This document shows, piece by piece, positions 39,428 to 49,849 of a DNA stretch of 64,000 nt. The notes below the pieces were generated by a model that saw only the letters and a list, made by a program, of their open reading frames with translations, searched no databases and was not told the DNA's origin. Numbering within the stretch: position 1 is the stretch's first letter; each line of letters opens with the position of its first letter. Source of the stretch: Sporosarcina sp. (lineage in GTDB: Bacteria > Bacillota > Bacilli > Bacillales_A > Planococcaceae); contig NZ_JARICI010000015.1 of NCBI RefSeq assembly GCF_029257255.1, positions 25,049 to 89,048 on the forward strand, in the 5' to 3' direction. The translations under genes and the position numbers were made by a program.

Positions 39428-40018
39428 TCAGTCCATGAAATCGACTAGTTCATTCAATGTTTTTTCATCCAGCGGTCCAATCACTTTCTGTGCAATCCGA
39501 CCTTTTGTATCGATCATAAACGTCGTCGGCATCGAGAACACACCGTACTGATGCGTCACCTGCGCCGTTTCATCCAATGGAATCGGGAAGCTCAACTTAT
39601 AAGACTCCACAAAATTTTTGACCTCACTGACGCCTAGCTTCTCGGATTCCGTCACATTGACTGCGATCAATTCAACATGATCTTCTTCCGTCAACTTCGA
39701 ATAAAAACTTTCCATATGCGGCATTTCCGCTTTACACGGCGGACACCATGTCGCCCAGAAATTCAGGATGACTTTTTTTCCTTTTAATTCAGAAAGTGTC
39801 ACGGTTTCGCCGGCAAGTGTTTCCAATGTGAAATCAGGGGCAGGTGAATACTGCTCGAGTCCTTCTTCCTCCTGCTGTCCGTCAGTCTGACTTGCAGAAG
39901 TCTGGGGTGTATCAATCGGTTCAATTTCAGGTTTATCCAACGTATTTTTCACCATTAGAAAAATCAGTGTACCAACCACAAGCGCACTAACAATATAACC
40001 AATCATTTTTTTACTCAT
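39428..40018 (-). CDS. TlpA/ResA-like membrane-anchored thiol-disulfide oxidoreductase
   Basis: 196 aa: one N-terminal membrane helix (about 6-24), a Gln/Glu-rich linker, then a thioredoxin domain with WCPPC in FWATWCPPCKAEMPH and the cis-Pro in VFSMPTTFMID. Predicted to sit outside the membrane and reduce cysteines, for example of apocytochrome c; a cytochrome c gene (cccB) lies 4 kb upstream. The start overlaps the preceding gene by 4 bp (ATGA), so the two are coupled. Exact orthology (resA, stoA or other) is not assigned. Confidence 0.88.
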   Translation of the reverse strand: MSKKMIGYIVSALVVGTLIFLMVKNTLDKPEIEPIDTPQTSASQTDGQQEEEGLEQYSPAPDFTLETLAGETVTLSELKGKKVILNFWATWCPPCKAEMPHMESFYSKLTEEDHVELIAVNVTESEKLGVSEVKNFVESYKLSFPIPLDETAQVTHQYGVFSMPTTFMIDTKGRIAQKVIGPLDEKTLNELVDFMD

Positions 40019-40671
40019 TGTACGTCTTCCTCTCTATGTAGCGATCTGGCCGCAAGTTGCTGAACCAAAACAAGCAATAATCCGCCGCTGACCGTCGTGA
40101 CGAGCGGCATACTCCAAAAAACTCCTGGCTGTATAGCGGAAACCATTAGGTGCACCGCGATCCAAATTATTGATAGATCACTTACTGTATTCGTCTCCTT
40201 TTTATAGATCCAGAAAGCAAACACTCCTACCAGCACAAACAAGATAACGGTCGCACTTTTTATTAGAAGACTTCCTTCATTCAAAAATACCATGACGATC
40301 TGATAGACGGCCTGCCAGCTGATGAATGCAAGCAGCAGGGACCACTGCTCTTCAAATTGCCACTTTTCTTTCCGACTTTGCCGGAGCGTCAATAAACCGA
40401 CAATGATGATAGCCAAAATCCAGCCCACTGACCCGCCGTGAAAATATAGAATAGAAAGCGGATAATGAATAACTGTCGAAAAATCCGTCAAAATTACAGA
40501 AAACTTCCAGATAATCACGAGATTGAAAAAGATATTTCCAATACGCTCGCCCGTCGCTTTTCCAAAGTATATGCGAATAAAGAAGTAGGTCATGACAAAA
40601 CCCGCAATCACCGCAATCCAGGATGACGGCACTGTAATTGAACCTATTGGATAATATTGTGTAACAGGCAT
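40015..40671 (-). CDS. Integral membrane protein coupled to the TlpA-like gene
   Basis: About 218 aa with six or seven membrane helices. Not firmly recognised. YPLSILYFHGGSVGW faintly recalls the P.eil..w.GG.s motif of prolipoprotein diacylglyceryl transferase (Lgt), but the Lgt catalytic signature is missing. The 4-bp overlap with the thioredoxin gene suggests a joint function, perhaps supplying reductant or anchoring (inference). ATG 40671 is chosen for its spacing from GGGAGAG. Confidence 0.65.
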   Translation of the reverse strand: MPVTQYYPIGSITVPSSWIAVIAGFVMTYFFIRIYFGKATGERIGNIFFNLVIIWKFSVILTDFSTVIHYPLSILYFHGGSVGWILAIIIVGLLTLRQSRKEKWQFEEQWSLLLAFISWQAVYQIVMVFLNEGSLLIKSATVILFVLVGVFAFWIYKKETNTVSDLSIIWIAVHLMVSAIQPGVFWSMPLVTTVSGGLLLVLVQQLAARSLHREEDVQ

Positions 40672-40700
40672 CACCAAGTCTCTCCCATCTGTTTACATAT

Positions 40701-40731
40701 AAAAAACCTGCCGCAAATGGCAGGTTTTCAT
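40701..40731 (-). terminator. Terminator of the M23 hydrolase gene
   Basis: Stem AAAACCTGCC / GGCAGGTTTT with flanking A/T, 12 bp after the M23 gene stop. Confidence 0.85.
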
Positions 40732-40742
40732 TTTATCTTATA

Positions 40743-42068
40743 TCAAAAAGACACGTAATGCAAAGGGTTGACCGCGCTTGGACCGGATGCTGAGAAGTTT
40801 CCAACGTGAACTTCAAAGTGCAGGTGAGGTCCTGTTGAGAAGCCTGTCGAACCAACCGCTCCAATATATTGTCCTTTTGAAACATGCGCACCTGAGCTTG
40901 TACTAATCGAAGATAAATGACCGTACACAGTCGTCAGGATTTTTCCGTCGACAGAGTGAGTAATCATAATGACATTACCGAATCCACTCATAGAACCCGC
41001 ATACGATACGACGCCATCACCGGCTGCTACAACCGGAGTTCCCATAGGCGCACTTAAGTCAATACCGCGGTGCTGTTTCTTTGCATGAGTGATTGGGTGT
41101 GTACGCCATCCGAACCCTGAACTGTAACGTCCATTTGTCGGCCTCGTCCAGAATCCGCTTGATACTGCTGGCAGATTGCCTGAAGACGCTGAAGATCCGC
41201 CACTGCTTGATGACTGGCTTTGCTGACGCTCTCGCTTTGCTGCAGCTTCGGCACGGCGTTTCTCTTCCGCTTTACGCGCTACTTCAGCTAGACGATCCTG
41301 CTCGGCAACAATCTGGCCTTCTAGCTCTGAGCTAATTTCAATTGCGTCATTATATTCTTCTTCTAAACTGGATTTCTCTTTTGAAAGTTTCTCTTGCTCA
41401 GCCTGCAATTTATTAACAAGCGTATTCTTTTCTTTCTTCTTAGCATCCAATTCATCTTTCATTGCCTGAATTTTCTTCTTGCGTTCTACCTGTTCAGCCA
41501 GTTTTGTCTCGACTTGCGCTTTTTCATCTTCAAGCTGCGCTATGTCTTCCTCCTGCTGGACGATGATTTTACGGTCTGCATCCATCAACGTCGTAACTGC
41601 CGAGAATCTGTCAATGAAATCTGAGAAGCTGTTCGCACCTAGAAGTACGTCCAGATAGCTGACCTTGCCGCCCTTCACCTGCATTACCCGCACGCGATCA
41701 CGCAATACTTCATCGCGCTCTGCAATACGGATTTCCAGTGCTTTAATGGACTCTTTCAGCTCTTTAATCTCTTTTTTCGTCTGATTCATTTCTGCAATCA
41801 ATTGGTTCATGTTGTTGTTCGTTTCATCAATTTTTGCATTGAGCTTTTTAATCTGTGTCGTCAACTCTTCTGCTCTTGTCTGTTTGACCTGTATTTCATT
41901 TTCTTTCTTTTGAATCGTGGAATTTAGACTGTTCTTTTTATTTTCTACCGCATTTTTTTCATTTTGCAGATCCTTCAGTGTACTTGCCGATACGCCTGCA
42001 CTGCCAACTACTGTCGTCAGCAGCAAGACCGACAAAACACTTGAAAGGATTCGGTGTCGCTTTATCAA
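40743..42068 (-). CDS. EnvC-like M23 murein hydrolase/activator with coiled coil
   Basis: 441 aa: signal peptide (about 1-29, ending GVSAS), long coiled coil (about 30-275, Lys/Glu-rich heptads), a Ser-rich linker, and a C-terminal LytM/M23 domain (about 315-441) with HRGIDLSAPMGTPV and the zinc ligands in HLHFEVH. Directly downstream of ftsX; FtsEX proteins work with coiled-coil hydrolases (EnvC, CwlO, PcsB), so it is the likely partner. Starts at TTG 42068. Confidence 0.9.
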   Translation of the reverse strand: MIKRHRILSSVLSVLLLTTVVGSAGVSASTLKDLQNEKNAVENKKNSLNSTIQKKENEIQVKQTRAEELTTQIKKLNAKIDETNNNMNQLIAEMNQTKKEIKELKESIKALEIRIAERDEVLRDRVRVMQVKGGKVSYLDVLLGANSFSDFIDRFSAVTTLMDADRKIIVQQEEDIAQLEDEKAQVETKLAEQVERKKKIQAMKDELDAKKKEKNTLVNKLQAEQEKLSKEKSSLEEEYNDAIEISSELEGQIVAEQDRLAEVARKAEEKRRAEAAAKRERQQSQSSSSGGSSASSGNLPAVSSGFWTRPTNGRYSSGFGWRTHPITHAKKQHRGIDLSAPMGTPVVAAGDGVVSYAGSMSGFGNVIMITHSVDGKILTTVYGHLSSISTSSGAHVSKGQYIGAVGSTGFSTGPHLHFEVHVGNFSASGPSAVNPLHYVSF

Positions 42069-42092
42069 ATCCCAGTTCCCCCTTCCAAACTC

Positions 42093-42977
42093 TTATACTT
42101 TCAAAAATTTACGTACGGACATAAAGCTGCCCCACACGCCGATGAATACCGCAATGAACAGAAGCAATCCGTTCAACTGCAATAAGAACGGCATCGGGTC
42201 GAGCAAATGAAATAATTCATTCTGTAATCTGGATTCCCATAAGTTATAAAGCTGAGAATAGGATACGGTCACCAAAATCATCGGTATAATCGCGCCAAAA
42301 ATCCCCAGCCATACTCCTTCAAGCATGAATGGAATCCGTACAAAGCTATTGGTTGCACCTACGAGCTTCATGATCTCGATTTCAGTCCGTCTTGCCACAA
42401 TCGTCAGACGGATCGTATTGGATATGAGGAACATCGCGGTGAACAATAAAGCGAGAATAAGCGCAAGTCCAACATTACGTCCGATTTTCAGGACGTTGAA
42501 CAGCTTTTCGACCTTGCCTTCTCCATATTCCACATCGTATGTATACTCATAAGTACCAAGTTTCTTGGCCAGTGTTGCGGTATCTTTCGGATCGGCTGCT
42601 TTGATGTAAAATGCATCACCGAGCGGATTGCTCTGCTTATACAGCGCAAGCTCATCCCCGAATGACTGGATCATTTTCTCAAGCTCCTGATCCCGTGTCG
42701 AATACACCACTTCTTCTATACCCGGCGTCTTTTTTATTTCTACGAGAAGTTGCCGGACAGCCGTTTCATCGGCACCTGGATCTGCCACTACTTTAATCTC
42801 TACATCATTTTCGATATTATCTGCCAGCTGATTTAAATTCATCATGATGACAAAAAACACGCCAATGAGCAGCAGCGTAACAGTGACGGCACTGACAGAT
42901 GCAAAAGTCATCCAATTATTCCGGCTGAGGCTCTTGAAACTTTCCCGCATATGACGTTTAAATGTTCTAAATTTCAT
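42093..42977 (-). CDS. ftsX: Cell division protein FtsX
   Basis: About 294 aa; cytoplasmic N-terminus (MKFRTFKRHMRESFKSL), first helix (about 20-45), extracellular loop (about 46-165), and three further helices. With FtsE it forms the ABC-type complex that activates cell-wall hydrolases outside the membrane. ATG 42977, with AAGGAGA, overlaps ftsE by 11 bp; the longer frame to 43001 lies inside ftsE and is rejected. Confidence 0.94.
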   Translation of the reverse strand: MKFRTFKRHMRESFKSLSRNNWMTFASVSAVTVTLLLIGVFFVIMMNLNQLADNIENDVEIKVVADPGADETAVRQLLVEIKKTPGIEEVVYSTRDQELEKMIQSFGDELALYKQSNPLGDAFYIKAADPKDTATLAKKLGTYEYTYDVEYGEGKVEKLFNVLKIGRNVGLALILALLFTAMFLISNTIRLTIVARRTEIEIMKLVGATNSFVRIPFMLEGVWLGIFGAIIPMILVTVSYSQLYNLWESRLQNELFHLLDPMPFLLQLNGLLLFIAVFIGVWGSFMSVRKFLKV

Positions 42978-43653
42978 AGCGGTATTCTCCTTCATACTCA
43001 TCTCGAGTGATGAGACCGCCTTCGACCTGAATTACTCGGTGCCGCTGCGTATCTACTATTTCTTTGTTGTGCGTAGCCATGACAATAGTTGTACCCTGCT
43101 GGTTGATCCGTTCGAAAATACTCATGATTTCCCAAGAAGTATCAGGATCGAGATTTCCTGTTGGTTCATCAGCAATAACAAGCTTCGGTGAGTTGACGAT
43201 TGATCGTGCAATCGACACCCGCTGCTGTTCACCGCCTGATAATTCATTCGGGAACATTCGTGCTTTCTGCGTCAGCCCTACAAGTTCGAGCACCTCAGTC
43301 ACTTTTTTACGAATGACACTCGGAGTCTCTTCAATTACTTCCAGCGCATAGGCCACATTCTCGTAAACATTTAATTTTGGAAGTAATTTAAAGTCTTGGA
43401 AGACCACGCCGATCTGCCTTCTCAAGTATGGTACTTCTTTGCTGCGCATCTTCGTGAGGTCAGTACCGTTGAAATAAATCGTACCGCTTGAAGGAACTTC
43501 CTCCCGATACATCATCTTAATAAAAGTGGACTTTCCTGCTCCACTTGGCCCGACGACGTAAACAAACTCGCCTTTGGCTATCTCTACATGGATTCCATTA
43601 GAGGCGACAACGCCATTCGGGTACTTTTTGTAGACATTCTTCATAACAATCAT
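42967..43653 (-). CDS. ftsE: Cell division ATP-binding protein FtsE
   Basis: 228 aa ABC ATPase: Walker A GPSGAGKST (about 36-44), signature LSGGEQQR, Walker B LVIADEPTGNLD, H-loop MATHNKE. The start (MIVMKNVYKKYPNG) at ATG 43653 has AGGTGG upstream; the longer frame to 43722 lacks a ribosome site. First gene of the ftsE-ftsX-M23 operon. Confidence 0.96.
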   Translation of the reverse strand: MIVMKNVYKKYPNGVVASNGIHVEIAKGEFVYVVGPSGAGKSTFIKMMYREEVPSSGTIYFNGTDLTKMRSKEVPYLRRQIGVVFQDFKLLPKLNVYENVAYALEVIEETPSVIRKKVTEVLELVGLTQKARMFPNELSGGEQQRVSIARSIVNSPKLVIADEPTGNLDPDTSWEIMSIFERINQQGTTIVMATHNKEIVDTQRHRVIQVEGGLITRDEYEGEYRYEI

Positions 43654-43800
43654 ACAGTTATAACCACCTGAATTTTGTTTTCTGTTCATATTCGCCAATT
43701 CAATTATAGCATGATTCGACACAGCAAGTATTACAGTTATGTATCAAATGGTCAAAGTATGTGAATTAAAGGAAAAAGCTGCCGAATGCTCACCACGAAA

Positions 43801-43836
43801 GAAAAAAGCCGTTCCCAAGGATTCTTGAGAACGACC
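43801..43836 (-). terminator. Terminator of cccB
   Basis: The minus strand reads GTTCTCAAG / CTTGGGAAC(GGC) followed by six T, just after the cytochrome gene. Confidence 0.85.
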
Positions 43837-43849
43837 GATTATTACAATA

Positions 43850-44191
43850 TTATTTCTTCTCAGCTAACCAAGCAGCCACTGCGTCTGCTTCTTCGCCTTT
43901 AAGCATTGGAGGCATAGCACCTTGACCGTTGACTATAATGTCATGGAGTTCTTCTTCCGTGTGAGTTGCGCCTGCTTTTGCTATTGAAGGAGCGTTACCT
44001 TGTCCTTCCAGGTTAGATCCGTGGCAAGATACACAGCTAGTCTGTACGACTTTCTCTGCATCTACACCTGATGTTTCAGCACCACTGTCGTTTGTGTCCG
44101 CAGGTGTGTCAGAAGCTTTGTCTCCGCCTCCGCCACATGCGCCGAGTACTAGTGCTGCTCCGAATAGTGTAGCTAGTAATTTGTTCTTCAT
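43850..44191 (-). CDS. cccB: Cytochrome c-551 lipoprotein (CccB-like)
   Basis: 113 aa: lipoprotein signal with lipobox (LGAC at about residue 19), a Gly/Ser/Asp-rich linker, and a class I cytochrome c domain with haem site CVSCH (about 53-57) and the axial Met probably in AMPPM. Membrane-tethered electron carrier on the outer face. Between prfB and ftsE, as in Bacillus. Confidence 0.93.
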   Translation of the reverse strand: MKNKLLATLFGAALVLGACGGGGDKASDTPADTNDSGAETSGVDAEKVVQTSCVSCHGSNLEGQGNAPSIAKAGATHTEEELHDIIVNGQGAMPPMLKGEEADAVAAWLAEKK

Positions 44192-44399
44192 GCAATATCC
44201 TCCCTCTTGCTAAATATTTTCTAACATTGTTAAGTATACCAAATCTTTTCCGTCTCACATCGTGCAGAATTGACAAGTTTTCAAATTTTGTTGAAATGTT
44301 GTCGTATGCTTTTGTGGTTTGGGCAGATTTATGTTGAGTACACTATATAGTATTGACATGAATGTTGAAGTTTAAACATGGTTTTTTAAGTTTGTGTGG

Positions 44400-44965
44400 A
44401 GATTTTGTGTGGTAGGTGGGGGTTTCCGCTGCAGACGGGGACGCGTTCGGGAGCTGGTGTGTAGAAGAATACCGTTTCCCTGCGTTCTGGGCGGACGCTT
44501 TCCCGAGGGCGTGCGGTGAGCCGCTTCCCTCGCTGCGCTCAGTCCAGGGTCTCACCTGACACGCTGATCCTCCGGGAGTCGCCGCCCTCCACTCCGGTCC
44601 ACTGGGTGGTCTTTCAAGACTTATTATTGCACTATTTTGATTAAAATACAGCAGAAAATAGCAGAATATATATGGTACAAGCAAGTCCCTTGCTTCATAT
44701 TTGAGTTAGAAATTAACTTGTAGTTTGAATACTTTAGGCAACTCGCCGGCTTGTTGCCCATATAATTTAATGTTGAAATACGGTGTATGGTTGTTTTGAA
44801 CTTTACTCTTTTAAAAAAAGAAACATCAATTTACATACTAATTTACAACCACCTGCTTAGTCCTTGTGCATAAAACCTAGGATTGAAGCGCAGGACGGTC
44901 GACTCCGCGAGCCCTCCGGAAAGCGTACCACCCGAAGATAAAATCCCAAACTGCCATACAAAGTA
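44400..44965. repeat. Composite intergenic element F
   Basis: Left module at about 44415-44600 (GGCGGACGCTTTCCCGAGGG, GGTGAGCCGCTTCCCTCGC, matching arm GGGTCTCACCTGACACGC), AT-rich spacer 44601-44870 and a short right module 44876-44955 (GGATTGAAGCGCAGGACGG, CCCTCCGGAAAGCGTACC). No gene in 44192-45024. Confidence 0.75.
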
Positions 44966-44993
44966 GCATACTCCTTTTCATCATTTCTATACA

Positions 44994-45022
44994 CAAAAAA
45001 AGTGCATTTCTGCACTTTTTTT
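44994..45022 (-). terminator. Terminator of prfB
   Basis: Stem AAAAAAAGTGCA / TGCACTTTTTTT immediately after the prfB stop. Confidence 0.9.
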
Positions 45023-45024
45023 GA

Positions 45025-46129
45025 TTAGGATATTCTTGAACGTAAGTATGCGTTGATGAATGGGTCTAGTTCGCCGTCCATGACGGAGCTGACGTTACCA
45101 GTCTCTTCATTGGTACGATGATCCTTTACCATGGAGTACGGGTGGAAAACGTAGGAGCGGATTTGGCTGCCCCAGCCGATTTCTTTTTGCTCGCCCCGAA
45201 TTTCAGCAAGGCGCGCTTCTTCTTCCTCTACTCTGATCTGATAAATTTTCGCCTTTAATAAGTTCATCGCGCGCTCACGGTTTTTGATCTGTGAACGCTC
45301 TGTCTGACATGTGACGACTGCGCCTGTTGGAATGTGTGTCATCCGTACAGCTGAGTCTGTTGTATTGACGTGCTGACCGCCGGCGCCGCTTGAGCGGTAC
45401 GTGTCGATCTTGATGTCTTCTGTCTTCAGATCTAAATCGATGTCGCCGTCAAACTCAGGCATGACTTCAATGGATGAGAACGATGTGTGTCGTCTTCCTG
45501 AAGAGTCGAATGGTGAAATACGGACCAGACGGTGAACGCCTTTTTCCGCTTTCAAATAACCGTAAGCGTTGTGACCTTTGATGCTTAACGTAACGGATTT
45601 TATGCCCGCTTCGTCACCTGCCTGATAATCAAGTGTCTCGACTTTAAAGCCGTGTTGCTCAGCCCAGCGTGTGTACATACGGAGAAGCATGGAGGCCCAG
45701 TCCTGAGACTCGGTTCCGCCAGCGCCTGAGTGCAGTTCGAGTACCGCGTTATTTTTATCGAATTCATCGCTTAATAGCATTTGCAGATCGAATTTATCCA
45801 TTCGTCCTTTGAACTCTTTTAATTCGGAAACAAGTTCTTCTTGAAGTTCTTCGTCTGCCTCTTCTTTCAGCAGTTCATGAGTCATTTCAAGATTTTCTTG
45901 TTCTTCGTTTAGTTCGTTGTATTCGCCGACGATGTCTTTTAGTGCGTTGGATTCCGAAATGACCTTTTGCGCGCCATCCTGGTCATCCCAGAAGCCTGGC
46001 TCGAGCATCATTTCGTCTAGTTCCTGCATTCGTGCCTCTTTGTTTTCTAAGTCAAAGAGACCCCCTAAAGTCCGCTAATTTCTTAGCTGTTTTGTCGAGC
46101 TCGTTCCGAACATCGGATAATTCCATCAT
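45025..46129 (-). CDS. prfB: Peptide chain release factor 2 (programmed +1 frameshift)
   Basis: Terminates translation at UGA/UAA. The gene is in two frames: ATG 46129 (AGGAGG upstream) opens 26 codons ending ...RGSL, then an in-frame TGA at 46052-46054; a +1 shift at CTT-TGA-C continues as [16 protein letters not shown]... to the stop at 45025, giving about 367 aa. The internal Shine-Dalgarno-like AGGGGG lies just before TCTCTTTGAC, the classical autoregulatory site. The GGQ motif is seen in SGAGGQHVN. Confidence 0.97.
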
Positions 46130-46194
46130 AATTGTTTCCTCCTGAGTTGTTGTTTCTGAGTGTTTGCTTTAGCAAAATTCAGTTTGTAGTTACG

Positions 46195-46290
46195 GCAGCG
46201 TTGATCTGCGTTCCAGGCGGACGCTTTCCCGAGGGCGTGGCTTGAGCCTCCGGGAGTCGCCGCCCTGCGCTACGATCAACTTAGTCCCCC
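46195..46290. repeat. Short GC-rich palindromic module (element G) between secA and prfB
   Basis: CGTTCCAGGCGGACGCTTTC, CCGAGGGCGTGGCTTGAGCC, GGGAGTCGCCGCCCTGCGCT: a compact version of the module, inserted in the 212-bp gap between secA and prfB. Confidence 0.75.
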
Positions 46291-46341
46291 TCTTAACGAA
46301 GGAACTAACCGCCTTAAATTAGCAACCTGAATAAAGTATCC

Positions 46342-48840
46342 TTAATCTTTGCCGTGGCAGTTTTTGTACTTTTTGCCGCTGCCGCATGGGCAAGGGTCGT
46401 TACGGCCTATGTTGACTGTGCGGCGGATTGGTTTTTTGGCTGCGGGTTCGCTGCCTTCTTTCGGGTTGTTGGCCTGACCTTTTGCGACTTCTTCGCGTTC
46501 CAAGTTGTTGCGGATTTCTGCTTTCATGACATACTTGGTTGCATCGTTTTCGATGGCCATGAGCATATCTTCAAACATCGCAAATCCTTCTGCCTGGTAT
46601 TCGCGGAGTGGATCGTTCTGTCCGTACGCGCGCAAATGAATTCCGTTACGCAGCTGATCCATTGCGTCGATGTGGTCCATCCATTTTGTATCGATGGCAC
46701 GCAGCAAGACAACTTTCTCGAATTCGCGCATGCGATCTTCGGACATTTCCTGCTCTTTCTCATTATAGCGGTCAATGACCAATCCGTGAATCATCGATTG
46801 CAATTCTTCAGGAGTTTTATTTTCTAGCTCCTCGACTGTCACCGTATCTTCCGGCAATAAGTTCGCTTCGAGATAATCTTTCAATCCTTTGGCAAACACT
46901 TGCTTCTCGTCTGTATGGAGCGCTACAACGCGTTCGATGGCTGACTGGAGCATGCCTTCCAAGATAGGACGGATATTATCAGAACTCAGCACTTCATTAC
47001 GTTCTTTATAAATTACTTCACGCTGCTGGCGAAGTACATCGTCATACTGCAATAGACGTTTCCGCGAATCAAAGTTATTACCCTCGACGCGCTTTTGCGC
47101 AGATTCTACAGATCGTGAAACCATTTTGGACTGGATCGGCGTGGAATCATCCATACCTAGCTTCGTCATCATCGATTTCATTTGTTCGGAACCGAATCGG
47201 CGCATTAATTCATCTTCGAGTGACAAATAAAATTGCGTAACACCGGGATCTCCCTGTCGTCCAGATCGTCCACGGAGCTGATTATCGATACGTCTGGATT
47301 CATGTCGTTCTGTACCTATTACCGCAAGACCGCCGACTTCTTGAATATGATCACCAAGTTTGATGTCTGTACCACGGCCTGCCATGTTTGTCGCAATTGT
47401 TACAGCACCTTTTTTACCGGCGTCCTGAATGATTTCCGCTTCACGTTCGTGGTTCTTCGCATTTAAAACGTTATGCGGAATGCCGTATTTCTTTAGGAAT
47501 GCGGAAATAATTTCAGATGTCTCGATCGCTACCGTACCGACCAATACCGGCTGGCCTTTTTCGTGACGTTCTTTAATATCTTCCGCTACTGCTTTATATT
47601 TGCCGTCCATCGATGCATAGATCAAATCCGGACGGTCGTCACGCGCAATTGGTTTATTCGTCGGAATCGCAATGACGTTCATATTGTAGATATTGCGGAA
47701 TTCTTCTTCTTCTGTCTTCGCCGTACCCGTCATTCCGGAAAGTTTTTCATACATACGGAAATAGTTCTGGAACGTGATGGTCGCAAGCGTCATCGACTCG
47801 TTCTGAACTTCGAGTCCTTCCTTCGCTTCAATCGCCTGGTGTAGTCCGTCACTGTAGCGGCGGCCCTTCATCAGACGTCCCGTGAAGGAGTCAACGATAA
47901 CGACTTCACCTTCTTCAACGACATAATCCACGTCATTATGCATGCTGACATGCGCTTTTAATGACTGATTGATCGCGTGGTTGAGCGAAACATGCTGCAG
48001 GTCGAATAAGTTGTCAATACTGAATGCTTTCTCCGCTGCTTCAATCCCGGACTCCGTCAAAACGACGCCTTTCGTTGATTCATCAAATGAATAGTCTTCT
48101 TCTTTTTTCAGCGTAATCACGAAACGGTTTGCTAAACGGTACAGTTCCTGCGATTTCGCAGCCTGACCGGAAATGATTAGCGGTGTACGCGCTTCGTCCA
48201 CCAAAATGGAGTCGACTTCGTCAATGACGGCGAAATGAAGCGGTTTCTGTACTTTATGTTCATTGTAGAGAACCATGTTATCCCGCAAATAGTCGAAGCC
48301 CAGTTCATTGTTTGTGCTGTATGTTACATCACATTCATACGCTTCACGCTTTTCGTCTTTGCCCATGCTGTTCAGGTTCAAGCCGACACGCATGCCAAGG
48401 AATTCATAGAGCTGGCCCATTTCTTCCGCGTCACGGCTTGCCAGGTATTCGTTGACTGTTACGACGTGCACACCTTTGCCTGTCAGCGCATTCAAATAAA
48501 CGGCGAGTGTAGAAGTCAGTGTTTTACCTTCACCGGTTTTCATTTCTGCGATGTTACCTTCGTTCAGTGCAGCGGCACCCATGATTTGTACGCGGAATGG
48601 ATACAGTCCAAGCACTCGTTTAGCTGCTTCACGAACGACCGCAAATGCTTCAACTTGCAGGTCTTCGATGGTTTCGCCTTCTTGATAGCGTGCTTTGAAT
48701 TCGTCAGTTTTCGTAGCTAGTTGTTCGTCTGACAATTGTTCCATGTCGGTAGCTAATGCTTCGACTTGGTCTGCTATTTTTTCTAGACGTTTCAGGTCAC
48801 GTTTGTTCGGATCAAACATTTTATTTAATACGCCAAGCAT
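46342..48840 (-). CDS. secA: Protein translocase ATPase SecA
   Basis: 832-aa preprotein translocase motor. Motifs: Walker A MKTGEGKT (about 101-108), [15 protein letters not shown], helicase-type RGTDIKLG and [10 protein letters not shown], and a C-terminal zinc-binding SEC-C motif [13 protein letters not shown]. Works with SecYEG at the membrane. Starts at ATG 48840 behind GAGGATG. Upstream of prfB, as in other Bacillales. Confidence 0.97.
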   Translation of the reverse strand: MLGVLNKMFDPNKRDLKRLEKIADQVEALATDMEQLSDEQLATKTDEFKARYQEGETIEDLQVEAFAVVREAAKRVLGLYPFRVQIMGAAALNEGNIAEMKTGEGKTLTSTLAVYLNALTGKGVHVVTVNEYLASRDAEEMGQLYEFLGMRVGLNLNSMGKDEKREAYECDVTYSTNNELGFDYLRDNMVLYNEHKVQKPLHFAVIDEVDSILVDEARTPLIISGQAAKSQELYRLANRFVITLKKEEDYSFDESTKGVVLTESGIEAAEKAFSIDNLFDLQHVSLNHAINQSLKAHVSMHNDVDYVVEEGEVVIVDSFTGRLMKGRRYSDGLHQAIEAKEGLEVQNESMTLATITFQNYFRMYEKLSGMTGTAKTEEEEFRNIYNMNVIAIPTNKPIARDDRPDLIYASMDGKYKAVAEDIKERHEKGQPVLVGTVAIETSEIISAFLKKYGIPHNVLNAKNHEREAEIIQDAGKKGAVTIATNMAGRGTDIKLGDHIQEVGGLAVIGTERHESRRIDNQLRGRSGRQGDPGVTQFYLSLEDELMRRFGSEQMKSMMTKLGMDDSTPIQSKMVSRSVESAQKRVEGNNFDSRKRLLQYDDVLRQQREVIYKERNEVLSSDNIRPILEGMLQSAIERVVALHTDEKQVFAKGLKDYLEANLLPEDTVTVEELENKTPEELQSMIHGLVIDRYNEKEQEMSEDRMREFEKVVLLRAIDTKWMDHIDAMDQLRNGIHLRAYGQNDPLREYQAEGFAMFEDMLMAIENDATKYVMKAEIRNNLEREEVAKGQANNPKEGSEPAAKKPIRRTVNIGRNDPCPCGSGKKYKNCHGKD

Positions 48841-48984
48841 TTATGTCACATCCTCATTAACTTCATCAATCAAGCAGGTTTTCCTGCAAGTTGTTGGGGC
48901 TTTTTCATCAAGTATCAGTAATTTTTGAGTCACACTCCATTTTAACATTGTCAATAGGCTGGTGCAAATGGTCTGCTGTAATTT

Positions 48985-49040
48985 TTTGTGTTAAAAGCGG
49001 GATTTGCGCTGCAGGCGGACGCGTTCCGCTTCAATCCCTG
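48985..49040. repeat. Remnant of palindromic module (element H)
   Basis: GGGATTTGCGCTGCAGGCGG, ACGCGTTCCGCTTCAATCCC: outer arms of the module joined with the centre missing. Otherwise nothing in 48841-49118. Confidence 0.6.
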
Positions 49041-49118
49041 AGTATGTAGAAGTAACATCGTATAGCTCTCTGACTGAATAAAGTTACATCAAACATTCTA
49101 TGTAAAATAACAATGAAT

Positions 49119-49164
49119 AAAAAGCAAGTGATGAAAGCCGTTAGGCGCTCATCACTTGCTTGGA
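49119..49164 (-). terminator. Terminator of hpf
   Basis: Stem AAGCAAGTGATGA / TCATCACTTGCTT with a GC-containing loop, just after the hpf stop. Confidence 0.85.
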
Positions 49165-49168
49165 TAGA

Positions 49169-49729
49169 TTAGTTAGTTTCGATCAGGCCGTATTTACCAT
49201 CTTTACGTTTGTAGACGATGTGTGTGCCGTCTGATTCTGCATCAGTGAAGATGAAGAAGTTGTGGCCTAGCATGTTCATTTGAAGGATGGCTTCTTCTTG
49301 ATCCATTGGCTTCAGGTCGAACTGCTTTGTACGTACTACGTCGAAGTCATTGTCTTCTTCTACTTGGTCTGCCGCGCTGTTATTTCCCTCTACTGATTGG
49401 AAGTAAGCCGCTACGCCTTCGCGCTCACGGGACTTTCGGTTGACACGAGTTTTATATTTACGAATTTGTCGCTCGAGCTTGTCGATGATTAAGTCAACTG
49501 CCGCGTACATATCGTTATGACGCTCTTCTGCACGAAGTGTCAAGTTTTTCATAGGGATAGTGATTTCCACTTTAGTCTGTTTATCATTGTAAACTTTCAA
49601 ATTTACATTAGCTGTCGCATTTACTTCTTCTGAGAAATAACGCTCCAGTTTTTCAACTTTCTTTTCAACATACTCTCTGATCGCCGGAGTTACCTCGACG
49701 TTTTCACCGCGGATATTAAAGTCTAACAT
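49169..49729 (-). CDS. hpf: Ribosome hibernation promoting factor, long form (YvyD-like)
   Basis: 186 aa; the N-terminal HPF/RaiA domain (about 1-110: MLDFNIRGENVEVTPAIREY) binds the 30S subunit, and the C-terminal dimerisation domain (about 128-186: VRTKQFDLKPMDQEEAILQM) joins two ribosomes into 100S particles. ATG 49729 follows AAAGGAGG. A sigma-B-like promoter is visible upstream at 49776-49800, in line with stress control of yvyD in B. subtilis. Confidence 0.95.
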   Translation of the reverse strand: MLDFNIRGENVEVTPAIREYVEKKVEKLERYFSEEVNATANVNLKVYNDKQTKVEITIPMKNLTLRAEERHNDMYAAVDLIIDKLERQIRKYKTRVNRKSREREGVAAYFQSVEGNNSAADQVEEDNDFDVVRTKQFDLKPMDQEEAILQMNMLGHNFFIFTDAESDGTHIVYKRKDGKYGLIETN

Positions 49730-49775
49730 ATGAACTCCTCCTTTAATTGAACCTTCACTACTATACTTCTACATA

Positions 49776-49800
49776 GTACCCTTAAAACCCTTTTACAAAC
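49776..49800 (-). promoter_or_regulatory. Sigma-B-like promoter of hpf
   Basis: On the minus strand GTTTGT, 13-bp spacer, GGGTAC; consensus GTTTAA N12-15 GGGTAT. It ends about 47 bp before the hpf start codon. B. subtilis yvyD is known to have sigma-B and sigma-H promoters. Confidence 0.6.
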
Positions 49801-49849
49801 TCAAGAAATTTGCTGAACCACCAAGAATCTTTGCCTGGCTGAATAAAAA

